Assembly (NCBI GenBank): GCA_009823505.1
Contig: VZQC01010551.1
Location: forward strand, 1,108,167-1,172,166
Direction: 5' to 3'
DNA from: Rhizomys pruinosus
Lineage: Eukaryota > Chordata > Mammalia > Rodentia > Spalacidae
DNA length: 64,000 nucleotides
This document shows, in pieces, positions 12,474 to 22,419 of this stretch. The translations under genes and the position numbers were made by a program. Position 1 is the stretch's first letter. Each line of letters begins with the position of its first letter. The notes under the pieces were generated by a model. It was not told the origin of the DNA, did no database searches, and was given only the letters and a program-made list of their open reading frames with translations.

Positions 12474-13352
12474 GTTGAATAGGGAAGTCACAAATGAAGA
12501 AGTGAAGATGGCTGAGAAACATCTCAGAAAGTGTTCAGTGTCCCTAATTAAGGAGATGCAAATTAAAACCAGCTTAAGATTTCACCTCATGAAGGTAAGA
12601 CTGGCTAAGATTAGGAAAATAACACCAAATGCTGGAGAGGTTGTTGGGAAAAGGGAACACTCATTCACTGCTAATGGGAATGTAAATCCTTGCAACCCCT
12701 ATGGAAAACAGTGTGGAGAGCTCTTAGACTGAAAATGAGCCTACCACCTGACCCAGTCAAACAACTCCTGGGTATATACCCACAAGACTCATCCTACTGC
12801 AAAGATACATGCACATCTATGTTTATTGCAGCTCTCTTCACAATAGTGAAGAGCTGGAATGTCCAACCAAAATGTCCCTCAACTGATGACTGGATAGAGA
12901 AAATGTGGTACATCTACACAATGGAGTTCTATGAAGCAGTAAAGATGACATCCTGAACTTTGCAGGTAAATGGATGGAACTAGCAGACATTATGCTAAAT
13001 GAAGTAACACAGTCCCAGAAAAACAAACGAAGTATGGTATCCCTCATTTGTGGATGCTAGCACCAAATCCCTAGTTGTACAGCAAACTAAGCATCATCAA
13101 TGTAGTATTTCTTTTTTATATGAAAGTAACAGTATGGTTAAAAGGTGAACCCCTTAATGGGCTCTAGAATTAACCTACCACTATGTTCAGTTGTAATATT
13201 GGTATATGGATGGAGGGTATGTATGCATATTTTAGAGTAATATAAAATTAAAGGGAAAAATGTGAATTCCAAAACATGTTTTGGAATCGACTTACAGATT
13301 ATTTCCAGTTGTCATAATTTAGGTTTATGTGTGATGTATATATATGCATATT

Positions 13353-13601
13353 AAAATTTTTTTTTTAATTTTATTTATTTCTGTATGTGTATGAATGTAC
13401 TGTCTGCATGCAGGTTTGTACGCCCGCATCGTGCAATGCCACAGAGGACAGAAGAGGGTCTCGGATTCCCCTGGAACTGGAGTTCTCCTGGAATTGGAGT
13501 TTCAGACGGTTCTCAGACACCATGTGGGTGCTAGGGACCGAACCTGGGTCCTCTGTAAGAGAGGTCGGCGTTCTTAACCTTTAGGCCATCTCTCCAGTCC
13601 C
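13353..13601 (-). mobile_element. B2 SINE in L1 3' region
   Basis: Flanked by ATATATGCATATT (13340-13352, 13602-13614). Duplicated-segment B2 subfamily. Confidence 0.93.
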
Positions 13602-13866
13602 ATATATGCATATTTTAGAGCAATACAAATTGGTGAGAACAACAACAAAAGACTGGGTCAAAGAAGTAACTGAAAAAGTAAACTTCTGCCCCAAACAGTA
13701 AACCTCTGCAAAAAAAAAACTTTAAAAAGACTGAGAAAAGGATGTAAGACATGCATGGCAGAATGCATGAGCTTGGGTTGGGGTGGGGAGCATGGAAGGA
13801 GTGACTGTAAACTGGACTGAGAAATGTACGAAATGCACAAAACTCCAATAAAAATATTAAAACAAC

Positions 13867-14085
13867 AGAGCTGGAGAGATGGCCTAGCGGTTAAGAGCGC
13901 TGACTGCTCTTGCAGAGGACCCGGGTTCGATCCCTAGCACCCACATGTTGGCTGAGAACCGTCTTTAACTCCAGTTCCAATGCCCTCTTCTGACCTCCGC
14001 AGCATTGCACAACAGGGGTGCACAAACCTACATGCAGACAGTACATTCATACACATAAAAAATAAAATTTAAAAAAATTAAAATT
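13867..14085 (+). mobile_element. B2 SINE at L1 end
   Basis: AGAGCTGGAGAGATGGCCTAG start, A-rich tail; lacks about 17 bp at CAGTTCCAATGCCC. Confidence 0.9.
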
Positions 14086-14207
14086 TTAAAATTTCTGAAT
14101 TTTATCTTTTTTTTTGTCAAGCTGCCTGCTTTTGATGAGTGTTTCTTCATCTGTTTAAGAGAATATTTCCTTTTATTCCTACCTTCAAGTTCTCAGAAAT
14201 ACTATTT

Positions 14208-14451
14208 AAAATTTTTTTTTTATTATTTATTTTTGTATGTGTATGAATGTATTGTCTGCATGCAGGTCTGTGCACCTGTGTCGTGCAATGCCGCGGAGGT
14301 CAGAAGAGGGTCTCGGATTCCCCTGGAACTGGAGTTCTCCTGGAATTGGAGTTACAGACGGTTCTTAGCCGCCATGTGGGTGCTGGGGATCGAACCCGGG
14401 TCCTCTGCAAGAGCGTCGGTGCTCTTAACCGCTAGGCTATCTCTCCAGCCC
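14208..14451 (-). mobile_element. B2 SINE with TSD
   Basis: CAGAAATACTATTT at 14194-14207 and 14452-14465. Confidence 0.93.
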
Positions 14452-14731
14452 CAGAAATACTATTTTAATACTTTTGCAGGTCACTATGTAGTTTTTTTTT
14501 AGCTATATTACTGAAATAAATGCGTGTATTCTTATGAATTCTCCTTATATATCCATCTGGCCTTAGTATATTATTTCCTCAATCTTCTGATAGATTTAAC
14601 TACATTTTACTTAAGATTTTCTTCAAAATTAAGTCAGATTTATAGCTTTTTGTGCTTTGTGTCAGGTTTTGATATCAAGCTGAATGATTTGATATTGTTT
14701 CTATACTTTGCAATGCCTTCAGTCTTAGTAC

Positions 14732-14862
14732 AGGATTTTTTTTTTTTCTTTTTGAGATGGGGTCTTACTGTCTAGCACAGACTAGTCTTGAACTCTTGAT
14801 CTTCTTGCCTCTGCCTTCTGATTTCTGGGATTACAGTTGTGAAACACCCTACTTAGCGGGAC
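14732..14862 (-). mobile_element. B1 SINE, old
   Basis: TTTTTGAGATGGGGTCTTAC and CTGGGATTACAGTTGTGAA. Confidence 0.7.
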
Positions 14863-15079
14863 TTACATACTTCACAACCAGAATCATCTATTTCTTACAC
14901 ATTTAAGACAAAAATTTCACTCTTCAAACTTTAAAGGTGATGGTAGAATGAGTATCTTTCAGATACTCATATAAGGATGGGATTTCAGAATGAAGTGCTG
15001 TGGAAAACTTACTATCTAAAGTTGTCTGACCTAAGTTAATGATAATTGTGGGAACTGATAGGTTTAAAAGTTAGACTGT

Positions 15080-15190
15080 CAAGCTAAGATTAGTGATACA
15101 TGCCTAATAATTCTATCACCAGGAGGCAGAGTGTGGGTTCCAGGCCAGCTTGGGGTATATAGCACCCCTGTGCCAAAAAACAAGAACAAA
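15080..15190 (+). mobile_element. B1-like fragment, old
   Basis: CAGGAGGCAGAGTGTGGGTTC core and AAAACAAG-type tail. Confidence 0.55.
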
Positions 15191-15221
15191 AACAAAATAA
15201 AACAAAAAACAAAAAGGGTTT

Positions 15222-15430
15222 TTGAAGATGTAGTTCAGTTGGTAAAATGGTTGCCTAAGTGTGTCTGAAGCCCTGGGTTTGATCCCCAGCACCACATAAA
15301 AGTGTGGCGGTACATGCCTTGAAATCCCAGCCTTAGGGAAGTAGAGAAAGGAGGATCAGAAGTTCACGTCCATCCTCTGCTACACAGTGAATTCCAGGCC
15401 AGAGATATATCAGAGCTCCTGTCTTGAAAA
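15222..15430 (+). mobile_element. B4-type (ID+B1) SINE
   Basis: ID-like GATGTAGTTCAGTTGGTAAA ... CCTGGGTTTGATCCCCAGCA joined to B1-like GGCGGTACATGCCTTGAAAT. Confidence 0.7.
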
Positions 15431-15442
15431 GTAAACACAACA

Positions 15443-15655
15443 GGGGCTAGAGAGATGGCTCGGGTTAAGAGCACTGGTTGCTCTTGCAGAGGACCCCGGT
15501 TCTGTTACCAGCCCCCAATGACAGCTAACACCATTGTAACTTTGGTTCCAGGGGATTCAATGCCCTTTTCTGGCCTTCATGGGCACTGTATGCATGTGGT
15601 GTACTTACATACATGCAGGCAAAACATTTATACACCTAAAACAAAAGTAAATCAA
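15443..15655 (+). mobile_element. B2 SINE
   Basis: GGGGCTAGAGAGATGGCTCG start, ACACCTAAAAC tail. Confidence 0.9.
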
Positions 15656-15660
15656 AAAAC

Positions 15661-16550
15661 TTAAAAAGTAAAAAATACTTGTATAGAAATATCTGGCACA
15701 GAGAAAGATAGGAAATAAAACTTTGTAAGTAAGGGCAAATATACATCTTTAAAAACTTTCCTTTGTGACAAAAAGGAAAGGGGGGCTGTGCACCTCCTCC
15801 TCTATTTGTAGCAATTTCCTCCAGGAAAGCTGGAATTACAAATTCATGGTCTGTCCCTTTGTGTAAGGGCAAATTTTTAAAAGTAAAAGCCAGTCTTACA
15901 ACCCAAAGTTGTTTTTCTTAAAGGCATGGAGGGGCATCTTTTTGGATTATAAACATTTATACCCTAGTCGAGGTTCTACAGGAGCTTACCCTAGGCATCC
16001 GATTCCATTTAACCTACCCATCTGTCATAAAGATGACATATTTTCTCTCAATAAAGATAACACCAGTGAATGTGAGGTTAAAACATGTATATAAAATTGT
16101 ATTCTAGAAAATGGAGCTGTCAAGTCTTTTTACTTTGAGGCCACAACATTGTTTATCTTGTGTCTACTCAGCTACACAAAGAGGTGAGAACTCTTATTTT
16201 TGGAATGCCATTAGCAGATGGCCTGTAATGTTGGAGGGAAAACAGTTTGACTTGAAAATCCCTTCAGAATATCAGCAAACTGTTAAAACTCCAAAAGTGC
16301 CCATCAACATTTGGGTAGACTTGTCAGGAGGGTTTGTCTCCTACACGCTGAGGTTCTACTTTCCAACACACAGGCCCAAGTTCCAAGATGCTATGTAGAC
16401 TTTAAGGTACCTCCCCAGGACAGTCTGCCAAGTGGAGGCAGAACTGCGCCTCGGGCATCCCTCCCCAGGCTACGTGCAGTTCGTCTAGTGCTCCAGGCCC
16501 TGCAACAGCCCTCACTCCACCAGGGATATCTCTTCTGTAACATAAAGGCC
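15661..16550. other. Unique sequence, no recognised gene
   Basis: Holds a 95-codon plus-strand frame (16111-16398) and a 61-codon one (15909-16094). Neither resembles a known family, and no splice or promoter signal supports them. Confidence 0.5.
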
Positions 16551-16561
16551 CAGAACAGCCT

Positions 16562-16583
16562 TTATTTATTTATTTATTTATTT

Positions 16584-16619
<36 letters not shown>

Positions 16620-16766
16620 TTTTTGGTCTTTTCGAGACAGGATCTCTTTGTAGCCCCAGCTGTCCTGGAACTCACTCTGTGGACCAGGCTGGCCTTGAGC
16701 TCACAAAGATCCGCCTGTCTCTACCTCCCGAGTGCTAGATTAAAAGGCGTGCGCCACCACGCCCGG
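16562..16766 (-). mobile_element. B1 SINE with (TTTA)n tail and TSD
   Basis: CAGAACAGCCT flanks (16551-16561, 16767-16777). The tail is about 60 bp of TTTA units. Confidence 0.93.
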
Positions 16767-17142
16767 CAGAACAGCCTGTGAAGTGAGAGGCAATCAACTT
16801 GCCTTTGAGAAACCTCAGCCCTCCTTTGAAGCCAAAGGCTTCCAAGTCTGGGCCACGTTTTCAGCCCGTGTTTTAAACAAAGAAGTGGAGGAAGGGAAGC
16901 GGCTGCGGACCCACCCGAGGGAAGGGATGATTCGCCCTCGCCACCAGGACTCCCGACCTCCAGTTCCGAGTGTCCCTCCCTCCGCTCCGCCCCAGGTTCT
17001 ACAGCCAGAACAGGAGGCTGCGGGCTGCGTCTTTAGTCCTCTCGGCGCCCCCCCAACCCCCTCCAGACGGCGCCCAGAAGCCCCGCAGCTGCCCACAGGC
17101 TCCGAAACCCCCGCCGCACCAGCCCCGCAGCCCCCGCCTTAC

Positions 17143-17275
17143 CTGCGGACCGCGAGGGTCGCAGCCGCCGCCCGCCTCGCCGCTGGCCCCGTGTCAGCCG
17201 GTAGATGCAGTAGCAGGCGCCCGCGCCAAGGACCAGCCCCGCCGCCACCCAGCCCACGTCCCGCGCGCCACCCAT
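17143..17275 (-). CDS. ARMC10: ARMC10 coding exon 1 (N-terminal membrane anchor)
   Basis: First coding exon of ARMC10. The ATG is at 17275-17273, and 44 codons plus one base are encoded before donor GTAAGG (17142-17137). The protein starts MGGARDVGWVAAGLVLGAGA; residues about 7-26 form one hydrophobic glycine/alanine-rich segment followed at once by basic residues (RLTRG, QRRGGRR). That is the N-terminal signal-anchor layout known for ARMC10 and related ARMCX proteins. Intron 1 (4027-17142, 13.1 kb) is filled with SINEs, one MaLR element and one L1. The exon sits inside the CpG island shared with FBXL13, whose ATG is 670 bp away on the other strand. The minus-strand frame runs on past the donor to 17033, but that is intron. 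The gene call rests on both exons matching in order and phase. Confidence 0.95.
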
Positions 17276-17378
17276 GCCGCCGCCGAGCTGCGAGGACCCA
17301 GGCGCACGGCCTCCACTTGTGGATGCAGCCCAGCCCCAACCCCGGGCCCAGAGAAAGGAAACGCGCCTCGAGCTCCGC

Positions 17379-17387
17379 CTTCCGGAA
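17379..17387. promoter_or_regulatory. ETS-type palindrome near ARMC10
   Basis: CTTCCGGAA contains two overlapping inverted ETS cores (TTCC/GGAA), 104 bp upstream of the ARMC10 ATG on the minus strand. ETS/GABP sites are common in TATA-less housekeeping promoters. The motif is exact; its use is inferred. Confidence 0.55.
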
Positions 17388-17839
17388 ACCGCCCTGCTAC
17401 ACTCCTGAGCCCTCCCACTCTGCGCGACGCGTCCCTGCCAGTGCCACTAAGCGGGCGGGACCTGGACTGTGGGAGGTGCTGCATGGTCTGCGAAGCTCCG
17501 CCGACCCAGACAGCGCGGCGCCAAGCCCGCCCATAGCCCCGCCCTCTGTCTCCCGACTCCCTCTTTCTTCCTCTTCGCACAGCTGGCTCTTCCTCCGCCC
17601 CCATCTCCGCACCTTTCTGGCCCCGCCCCTAACCCAGCCCCCACCCCAGCCCCGCCCAGCCCCGCCCCCACCCTTCTCCCTGATCTGCTCCACCCCTCAC
17701 CCTTCGCCTCTCCCTGCCCCGCCTCACCTCCTTCTCGTCCCGCCTCACCTCCTTCTCGTCCCGCCCCTCTCCCCGCCCCGATCCTTTTTCGGTTCCCAGT
17801 AGGGCCACCAGACCGCTCCACTCAGTGCCAGGTCCTCTG

Positions 17840-17852
17840 GTTGCCAGGCAAC
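17840..17852. promoter_or_regulatory. RFX X-box upstream of FBXL13
   Basis: GTTGCCAGGCAAC is a perfect inverted repeat of the RFX half-site GTTGCC/GGCAAC with a 1-bp spacer, 94 bp upstream of the FBXL13 ATG. RFX2/RFX3 use such X-boxes to activate ciliary and flagellar genes (established knowledge), which fits FBXL13 as an axonemal subunit. Occupancy is inferred. Confidence 0.8.
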
Positions 17853-17945
17853 GTCCGACGCGGGCCGGCTCTCAGGCCCTGCTCGCTGAGGCTGCGTGGA
17901 CACCTCTAGCCTACAGGGCGCAGTTGCTCAGTCCGGTCTCTGACC

Positions 17946-18020
17946 ATGGCTTCGCTTCGCTCTGCCAGCCCTAGGCTGAGGAACTATTTCAAGGACAAGT
18001 ACATCCCTCAGGTCTACGAG
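17946..18020 (+). CDS. FBXL13: FBXL13 (DRC6) coding exon 1
   Basis: First coding exon of FBXL13, an F-box/leucine-rich-repeat protein known as subunit 6 of the nexin-dynein regulatory complex in motile cilia and sperm flagella. The ATG at 17946 (context gaccATGG) is the first in the GC-rich 5' region, and 25 codons are encoded: MASLRSASPRLRNYFKDKYI then PQVYE. The exon ends GAG with donor GTACTG, at a codon boundary. It joins in frame to 63068, so intron 1 is 45,047 bp. The exon supplies the first half of a helical motif completed by exon 2. Head-to-head pairing with ARMC10 agrees with the human 7q22 order. The F-box and LRR exons lie beyond the right edge. Confidence 0.93.
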
Positions 18021-18198
18021 GTACTGGAGCCCCGTGGCGGCGGACACCCACCGGGAGAGCGTGGGGTGGTGGAGGTGGCGGGGGAGTCAGGGAAGATTCC
18101 TTGAGCTCAGAAGGAGCGGAAGGAGAGTCAAATTCAGGGTCAACCGCGCTGGGAAGGGGCAGACAGATTAGAGAGGATTGGAAGGTGATGGTGGCCAA

Positions 18199-18260
18199 AG
18201 CGGGGCTGGAGAGTAACCTAAACGTTAAGTGCCGACTCTAGGAGTAAAAAAAACATTAAA
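18199..18260 (+). mobile_element. B2 head fragment
   Basis: CGGGGCTGGAGAGTAACCTA, then AACGTTAAGTGCCGACTCT; only the first about 50 bp of B2 remain. Confidence 0.65.
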
Positions 18261-18268
18261 GGTTAAAA

Positions 18269-18301
18269 GATATATATATATATTAATATATATATATATA
18301 T
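18269..18301. repeat. (AT)n palindrome
   Basis: Two TA runs around a central TTAA form an almost perfect 33-bp inverted repeat. Confidence 0.9.
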
Positions 18302-18302
18302 C

Positions 18303-18925
18303 TTGTGGATTCCAAAATTACATCTCTAATTGTTGCTAAGAGTCCACTCCCTGTCTTTCTAACATTGCCCAAAGGATGTATTTTGTAACAAGGTTAAATT
18401 AAAAGGGGAAGATTTTTTTTTCTCAGTTACTAATGTAAGGTGGATTTCTGAAGGGCATCATTTAGGTGGAGGAGAGGGGAGTGTGGAGAGTTCAGGCCAT
18501 ACATCATTTTCTCCCTAAGTAAGCACAGCCTATTTACTGACCTTGACATCCTGGACAGAGGTGTCTTTGGGAATACATCATCTAGCCCTACCTGAGCACA
18601 ATGTATTTCTTGTCTTTAACATAAAGAGTTTGGAAAACACATGGTCCTTATCCCTGGAATCTGAAGTCTGTGTTTCTTAATGAATTCAGATCAGCCGGGG
18701 GGAGCAGAGCCTCCCCTGCTTGAACACTTTTCTTACCAGGTCACCATAATTCTCTCTCTGTCCTGCTTCAGGAGGACAGTACAGGGTCAAATACTGGGTT
18801 TTGTAGGTTTGTGGGTAGAAAGCTGGAAAAGTTCTGGTGACTTCTGTTTTGTAAATAGTTGATGTGGGTTTGAGGTGATAATCCAGTAAGAGTTCTGAGC
18901 AGATGTGCCATGTGGGAATGATAGG
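18303..18925. other. FBXL13 intron 1, unique sequence
   Basis: No element or coding signal recognised. Confidence 0.6.
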
Positions 18926-18966
18926 GATGGATGGAAGGGAGGGAGGGAGGGAGGGAGGGAAGAAGG

Positions 18967-19018
<52 letters not shown>
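18926..19018. repeat. (GGGA)n(GA)n purine tract
   Basis: About 30 bp of GGGA-type units then about 25 GA units. Strand-asymmetric polypurine. Confidence 0.95.
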
Positions 19019-19022
<4 letters not shown>

Positions 19023-19138
19023 GGGATATTTTCTCTTGCAACTTCGAGAGTAATTTGGTTCAGTTCTCCTTTTGGGATGGTAATTTAGAAGTGTTTATTA
19101 AAATGTTAATATAGGTGTGCCTATTGTCTAAATGATTT

Positions 19139-19334
19139 TTTTAATTTAATTTTTTTATGTGTATGAGTGTATTGCCTGTGTGTATGTAGATGCACCCATG
19201 TCATGCAGTGCCCTCAGAGGTCAGAAGAGAGGGTCAGATCTCCTGGAACTGGAGTTATGGACAGCTGTTAGCTGCCATGTCGGTGCTGGGAATCTAACCT
19301 GTCCTCTTAACCACCGAGCAATCTCTCCAGCCTC
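19139..19334 (-). mobile_element. B2 SINE with TSD
   Basis: TGTCTAAATGATT(T/TT) at 19125-19138 and 19335-19348. The same target was then reused by the neighbouring chimera. Confidence 0.9.
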
Positions 19335-19348
19335 TGTCTAAATGATTT

Positions 19349-19606
19349 AATTAATTAATTAATTAATTTTTGTGACAGGTCTCCCTATAGCCCCAGCTGT
19401 CCTGGAACTCACTCTGTAAACCAGGCTGACCTTGAACTCACAGAGATCTGCCTGCCTCTGCCTCCCGAGTGTAGGGATTAAAGGCATGAGCCACCACACC
19501 TGGCTTAAAGGCTGTTCTTAGGCACCATGTGGGTGCTGTGAATTGAACCTGGGTCCTCTGCAAGAGCAGTTGGCACTCTTAACCACTGAGCCATCTCTCC
19601 AGCCCC
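19349..19606 (-). mobile_element. B2-B1 chimeric SINE (perfect TSD)
   Basis: On the minus strand about 100 bp of B2 head (19606 down to about 19506) reads ...AACAGCCTTTAA and runs directly into a full B1 (GCCAGGTGTGGTGGCTC...) down to an A/TTAA tail. The whole unit is bounded by an exact 14-bp duplication TGTCTAAATGATTT (19335-19348, 19607-19620), showing it inserted as one piece. Confidence 0.85.
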
Positions 19607-19808
19607 TGTCTAAATGATTTTAATCTGAGGAGTCTCACTCATCTCTGCTCACTAGCAGGTGCGAGAGAAGTCTTCTTGGGCTCCACATACCTACCTTAAA
19701 CTCATATCTACTTCCCCTAAGATGCTAGTAAAGTGATACTATTCCATTCTGCCTGGCATTTCTACGTACATACATTTCTGATTCAATTTTCAGGACTTCT
19801 ATTTTTCT

Positions 19809-20033
19809 TTTTTTTTAATTTTATTTATTTTTTATGTGCATGAATGTACAGTCTGCATGCAGGTTTGTGCACCCGTGTCATGCAATGCCGCAGAGATCAG
19901 AAGAGGGTGTCAGATTTCCCTGGAACTGGAGTTAAAGACGGTTCTCAGTCGCCATGTGGGTGCTGGGGATAGAACCCGGGTCTTCTGCAAGAGCAGTCAG
20001 TGCTCTTAACTGCTAGGCCATCTCTCCAGCCCC
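19809..20033 (-). mobile_element. B2 SINE with TSD
   Basis: Exact 17-bp AGGACTTCTATTTTTCT flanks (19792-19808, 20034-20050). Single-segment subfamily. Confidence 0.95.
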
Positions 20034-20077
20034 AGGACTTCTATTTTTCTAAACGACAACTTCTGCAAAATAATATA

Positions 20078-20452
20078 TGTGCTGGTTAGTTTTGGGCAAC
20101 TTGCCATTAACCAAAACATCTGTGGGATGAGGGACTCTCAGTTGAGGAGTTTCCTCCATCAGGCTGGCCTGTAGACATGTCTGTGGGGCATCCCAGGCTG
20201 CTGTGTGTGGAGCCCTTCCTCAACAGGTGGGCCTGGGCTCTATAAGAAAGGTAACTGAGCAAGCCAGAGGAGGCAAGCTAGTGAGCCTGGTTCCTCTGCT
20301 GCTTTCTGCTTCAGGCTCCTGCCTTGAGTTCCTGCCCTAGCTTCCCTTGATTATGGACTGTAATATGTAAGCCAAATAAACCTTTTTTTTACTCCCACAT
20401 TTGTTTTTGTCAGTGCTTTATTTATTATAGTAACAGAAAGTAAACTAAGACA
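20078..20452 (+). mobile_element. Solo MT-like MaLR LTR
   Basis: 375-bp LTR starting TGTGCTGGTTAG and ending AAGACA, with polyadenylation signal AATAAA near 20375. It is flanked by ATATA at 20073-20077 and 20453-20457 (5-bp TSD). No internal region, so it is the product of LTR-LTR recombination or a solo remnant. Confidence 0.88.
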
Positions 20453-20730
20453 ATATATTACACATAAATAATCCTTTATCATGAATTTTCATGTGTACTT
20501 AACCTCTTCTGAACTTCACCTATGCATCCTAAGTAAAACCTAGTGGTTCGCCTACAGTATCACTTTGCTACAAATCTGTGTACATTCTGAGTTAAAAAAA
20601 ATCCTACCCAAGCCAGTGGAGTTTGACCTGTAGTTCTGTTTGCTAGGGAGACAGAGGCAGGGGATTTCTTCTGTCCAGAGGCTAAAGGCCACTCTCAGAA
20701 GCATAGTGAGCTTCACTTAAAAAACAAAAG

Positions 20731-20980
20731 GGCTAGAGTGATGGCTCAGTGGTTAAGAGCGCCAACTGCTCTTGCAGAGGACCTGGGTTCTATTCACAGC
20801 ACCCACATGGCACTTAAGAGCTGCCTTTAAGCCAGGCATGGTGGCACATGCCTTTAATCCTAGCACTGGGGAGGCAGAGGCAGGAAGATCTCTGTGAGTT
20901 CAAGGCCGGCCTGGTCTACAGAGTGAGTTTCAGGCCAGCTGTGGCTATAGAGAGACCCTGTTTAAAAAAAAAAAAAAAAA
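20731..20980 (+). mobile_element. B2-B1 chimeric SINE
   Basis: B2 head 20731-20830 (GGCTAGAGTGATGGCTCAG...GAGCTGCCTTTAA) is joined to B1 20831-20963 (GCCAGGCATGGTGG...) plus poly(A). Same junction as the other three copies. The TSD is unclear. Confidence 0.8.
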
Positions 20981-21020
20981 GCTGCCTTATGTTCATCCCA
21001 GAAAATCCTTCCAGTCACTG

Positions 21021-22416
21021 CAACTTCTGGCATCCACCATAAGCTGATTGCTGCATGAAGGCTATGTTGACCATTGAACAACTTCTGGCATCCACCATAA
21101 GCTGACTGCTGCATGAAGGCTATGTTGACCATTGAACAACTTCTGGCATCCACCATAAGCTGACTGCTGCATGAAGGCTATGTTGACCATTGAACAACTT
21201 CTGGCATCCACCATAAGCTGACTGCTGCATGAAGGCTATGTTGACCATTGAACAACTTCTGGCATCCACCATAAGCTGACTGCTGCATGAAGGCTATGTT
21301 GACCATTGAACAACTTCTGGCATCCACCATAAGCTGACTGCTGCATGAAGGCTATGTTGACCATTGAACAACTTCTGGCATCCACCATAAGCTGACTGCT
21401 GCATGAAGGCTATGTTGACCATTGAACAACTTCTGGCATCCACCATAAGCTGACTGCTGCATGAAGGCTATGTTGACCATTGAACAACTTCTGGCATCCA
21501 CCATAAGCTGACTGCTGCATGAAGGCTATGTTGACCATTGAACAACTTCTGGCATCCACCATAAGCTGACTGCTGCATGAAGGCTATGTTGACCATTGAA
21601 CAACTTCTGGCATCCACCATAAGCTGACTGCTGCATGAAGGCTATGTTGACCATTGAACAACTTCTGGCATCCACCATAAGCTGACTGCTGCATGAAGGC
21701 TATGTTGACCATTGAACAACTTCTGGCATCCACCATAAGCTGACTGCTGCATGAAGGCTATGTTGACCATTGAACAACTTCTGGCATCCACCATAAGCTG
21801 ACTGCTGCATGAAGGCTATGTTGACCATTGAACAACTTCTGGCATCCACCATAAGCTGACTGCTGCATGAAGGCTATGTTGACCATTGAACAACTTCTGG
21901 CATCCACCATAAGCTGACTGCTGCATGAAGGCTATGTTGACCATTGAACAACTTCTGGCATCCACCATAAGCTGACTGCTGCATGAAGGCTATGTTGACC
22001 ATTGAACAACTTCTGGCATCCACCATAAGCTGACTGCTGCATGAAGGCTATGTTGACCATTGAACAACTTCTGGCATCCACCATAAGCTGACTGCTGCAT
22101 GAAGGCTATGTTGACCATTGAACAACTTCTGGCATCCACCATAAGCTGACTGCTGCATGAAGGCTATGTTGACCATTGAACAACTTCTGGCATCCACCAT
22201 AAGCTGACTGCTGCATGAAGGCTATGTTGACCATTGAACAACTTCTGGCATCCACCATAAGCTGACTGCTGCATGAAGACTATGTTGGCCATTGAACAAC
22301 TTCTGGCATCCACCATAAGCTGACTGCTGCATGAAGGCTATGTTGGCCATTGAACAACTTCTGGCATCCACCATAAGCTGAATGCTGCATGAAAGCTGTG
22401 TTGGCCATTGAACAAC
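21021..22416. repeat. 58-bp minisatellite, about 24 copies
   Basis: Unit of 58 bp (starts CAACTTCTGGCATCCACC, contains GCTGCATGAAGGCTATG) repeated about 24 times. Interior units look identical. The first unit has one change (GATTG for GACTG) and the last three carry changes (GACTATGTTGG, TTGGCC, GAATGC...GAAAGCTGTG), so variation sits at the edges. 58 is not a multiple of three, so the open frames through it mean nothing. It lies between a B2-B1 chimera and the gag remnant. Confidence 0.97.
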
Positions 22417-22419
22417 TGG

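Larger units (their letters stand above)
7919..13866 (+). mobile_element. L1 LINE, near full length but decayed
   Basis: 5' UTR-like sequence (about 7919-8390) is followed by ORF1 (from about 8459: MGKENNKSPPKSISLI..., coiled-coil EIKEYKEQIKQL, then a C-terminal segment at 9238-9570). ORF2 runs from about 9670, with endonuclease-like CCLQETHLTFKDRHQLKVKG at about 9752 and reverse-transcriptase pieces (for example [16 protein letters not shown] near 11370). ORF2 ends near 12955 (DDWIEKMWYIYTMEFYEAVK), and a 3' tail runs to the A-rich end with TSD-bearing SINEs nested in it. Many stops and frameshifts, so no active proteins. Confidence 0.88.
16880..18060. promoter_or_regulatory. CpG island, bidirectional ARMC10/FBXL13 promoter
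   Basis: A GC- and CpG-rich block covering both divergent first exons; the two ATGs are 670 bp apart (17275 and 17946). It has many GC-box (Sp/KLF-type) CCCGCCC/CCGCCCC motifs between about 17520 and 17780, no clear TATA box, an exact 21-bp direct duplication at 17721-17741/17742-17762, an ETS palindrome and an RFX X-box (separate entries). Such TATA-less islands usually drive divergent transcription. The large open frames across it on both strands (for example 16783-17802) come from GC-rich, stop-poor sequence, not from genes. Confidence 0.9.

Noticed and set aside
12292..12732. 127-codon frame with Ser-Leu and His-Thr repeats
   Set aside because: Translation of a (TC)n(AC)n microsatellite at a B1 tail inside a dead L1.
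16111..16398. 95-codon frame as a possible small gene or exon
   Set aside because: No recognisable family, weak start context, no matching splice sites, and it lies in ARMC10 intron 1 on the opposite strand.
16783..17802. A 339-codon plus-strand open frame and several overlapping frames on both strands
   Set aside because: They lie in a CpG island where stops are rare; they are proline/arginine-rich shadows of the ARMC10/FBXL13 promoter and first exons.
21021..22416. CRISPR-like array
   Set aside because: The repeat is a direct tandem of identical 58-bp units without distinct spacers, in a mammalian intron.
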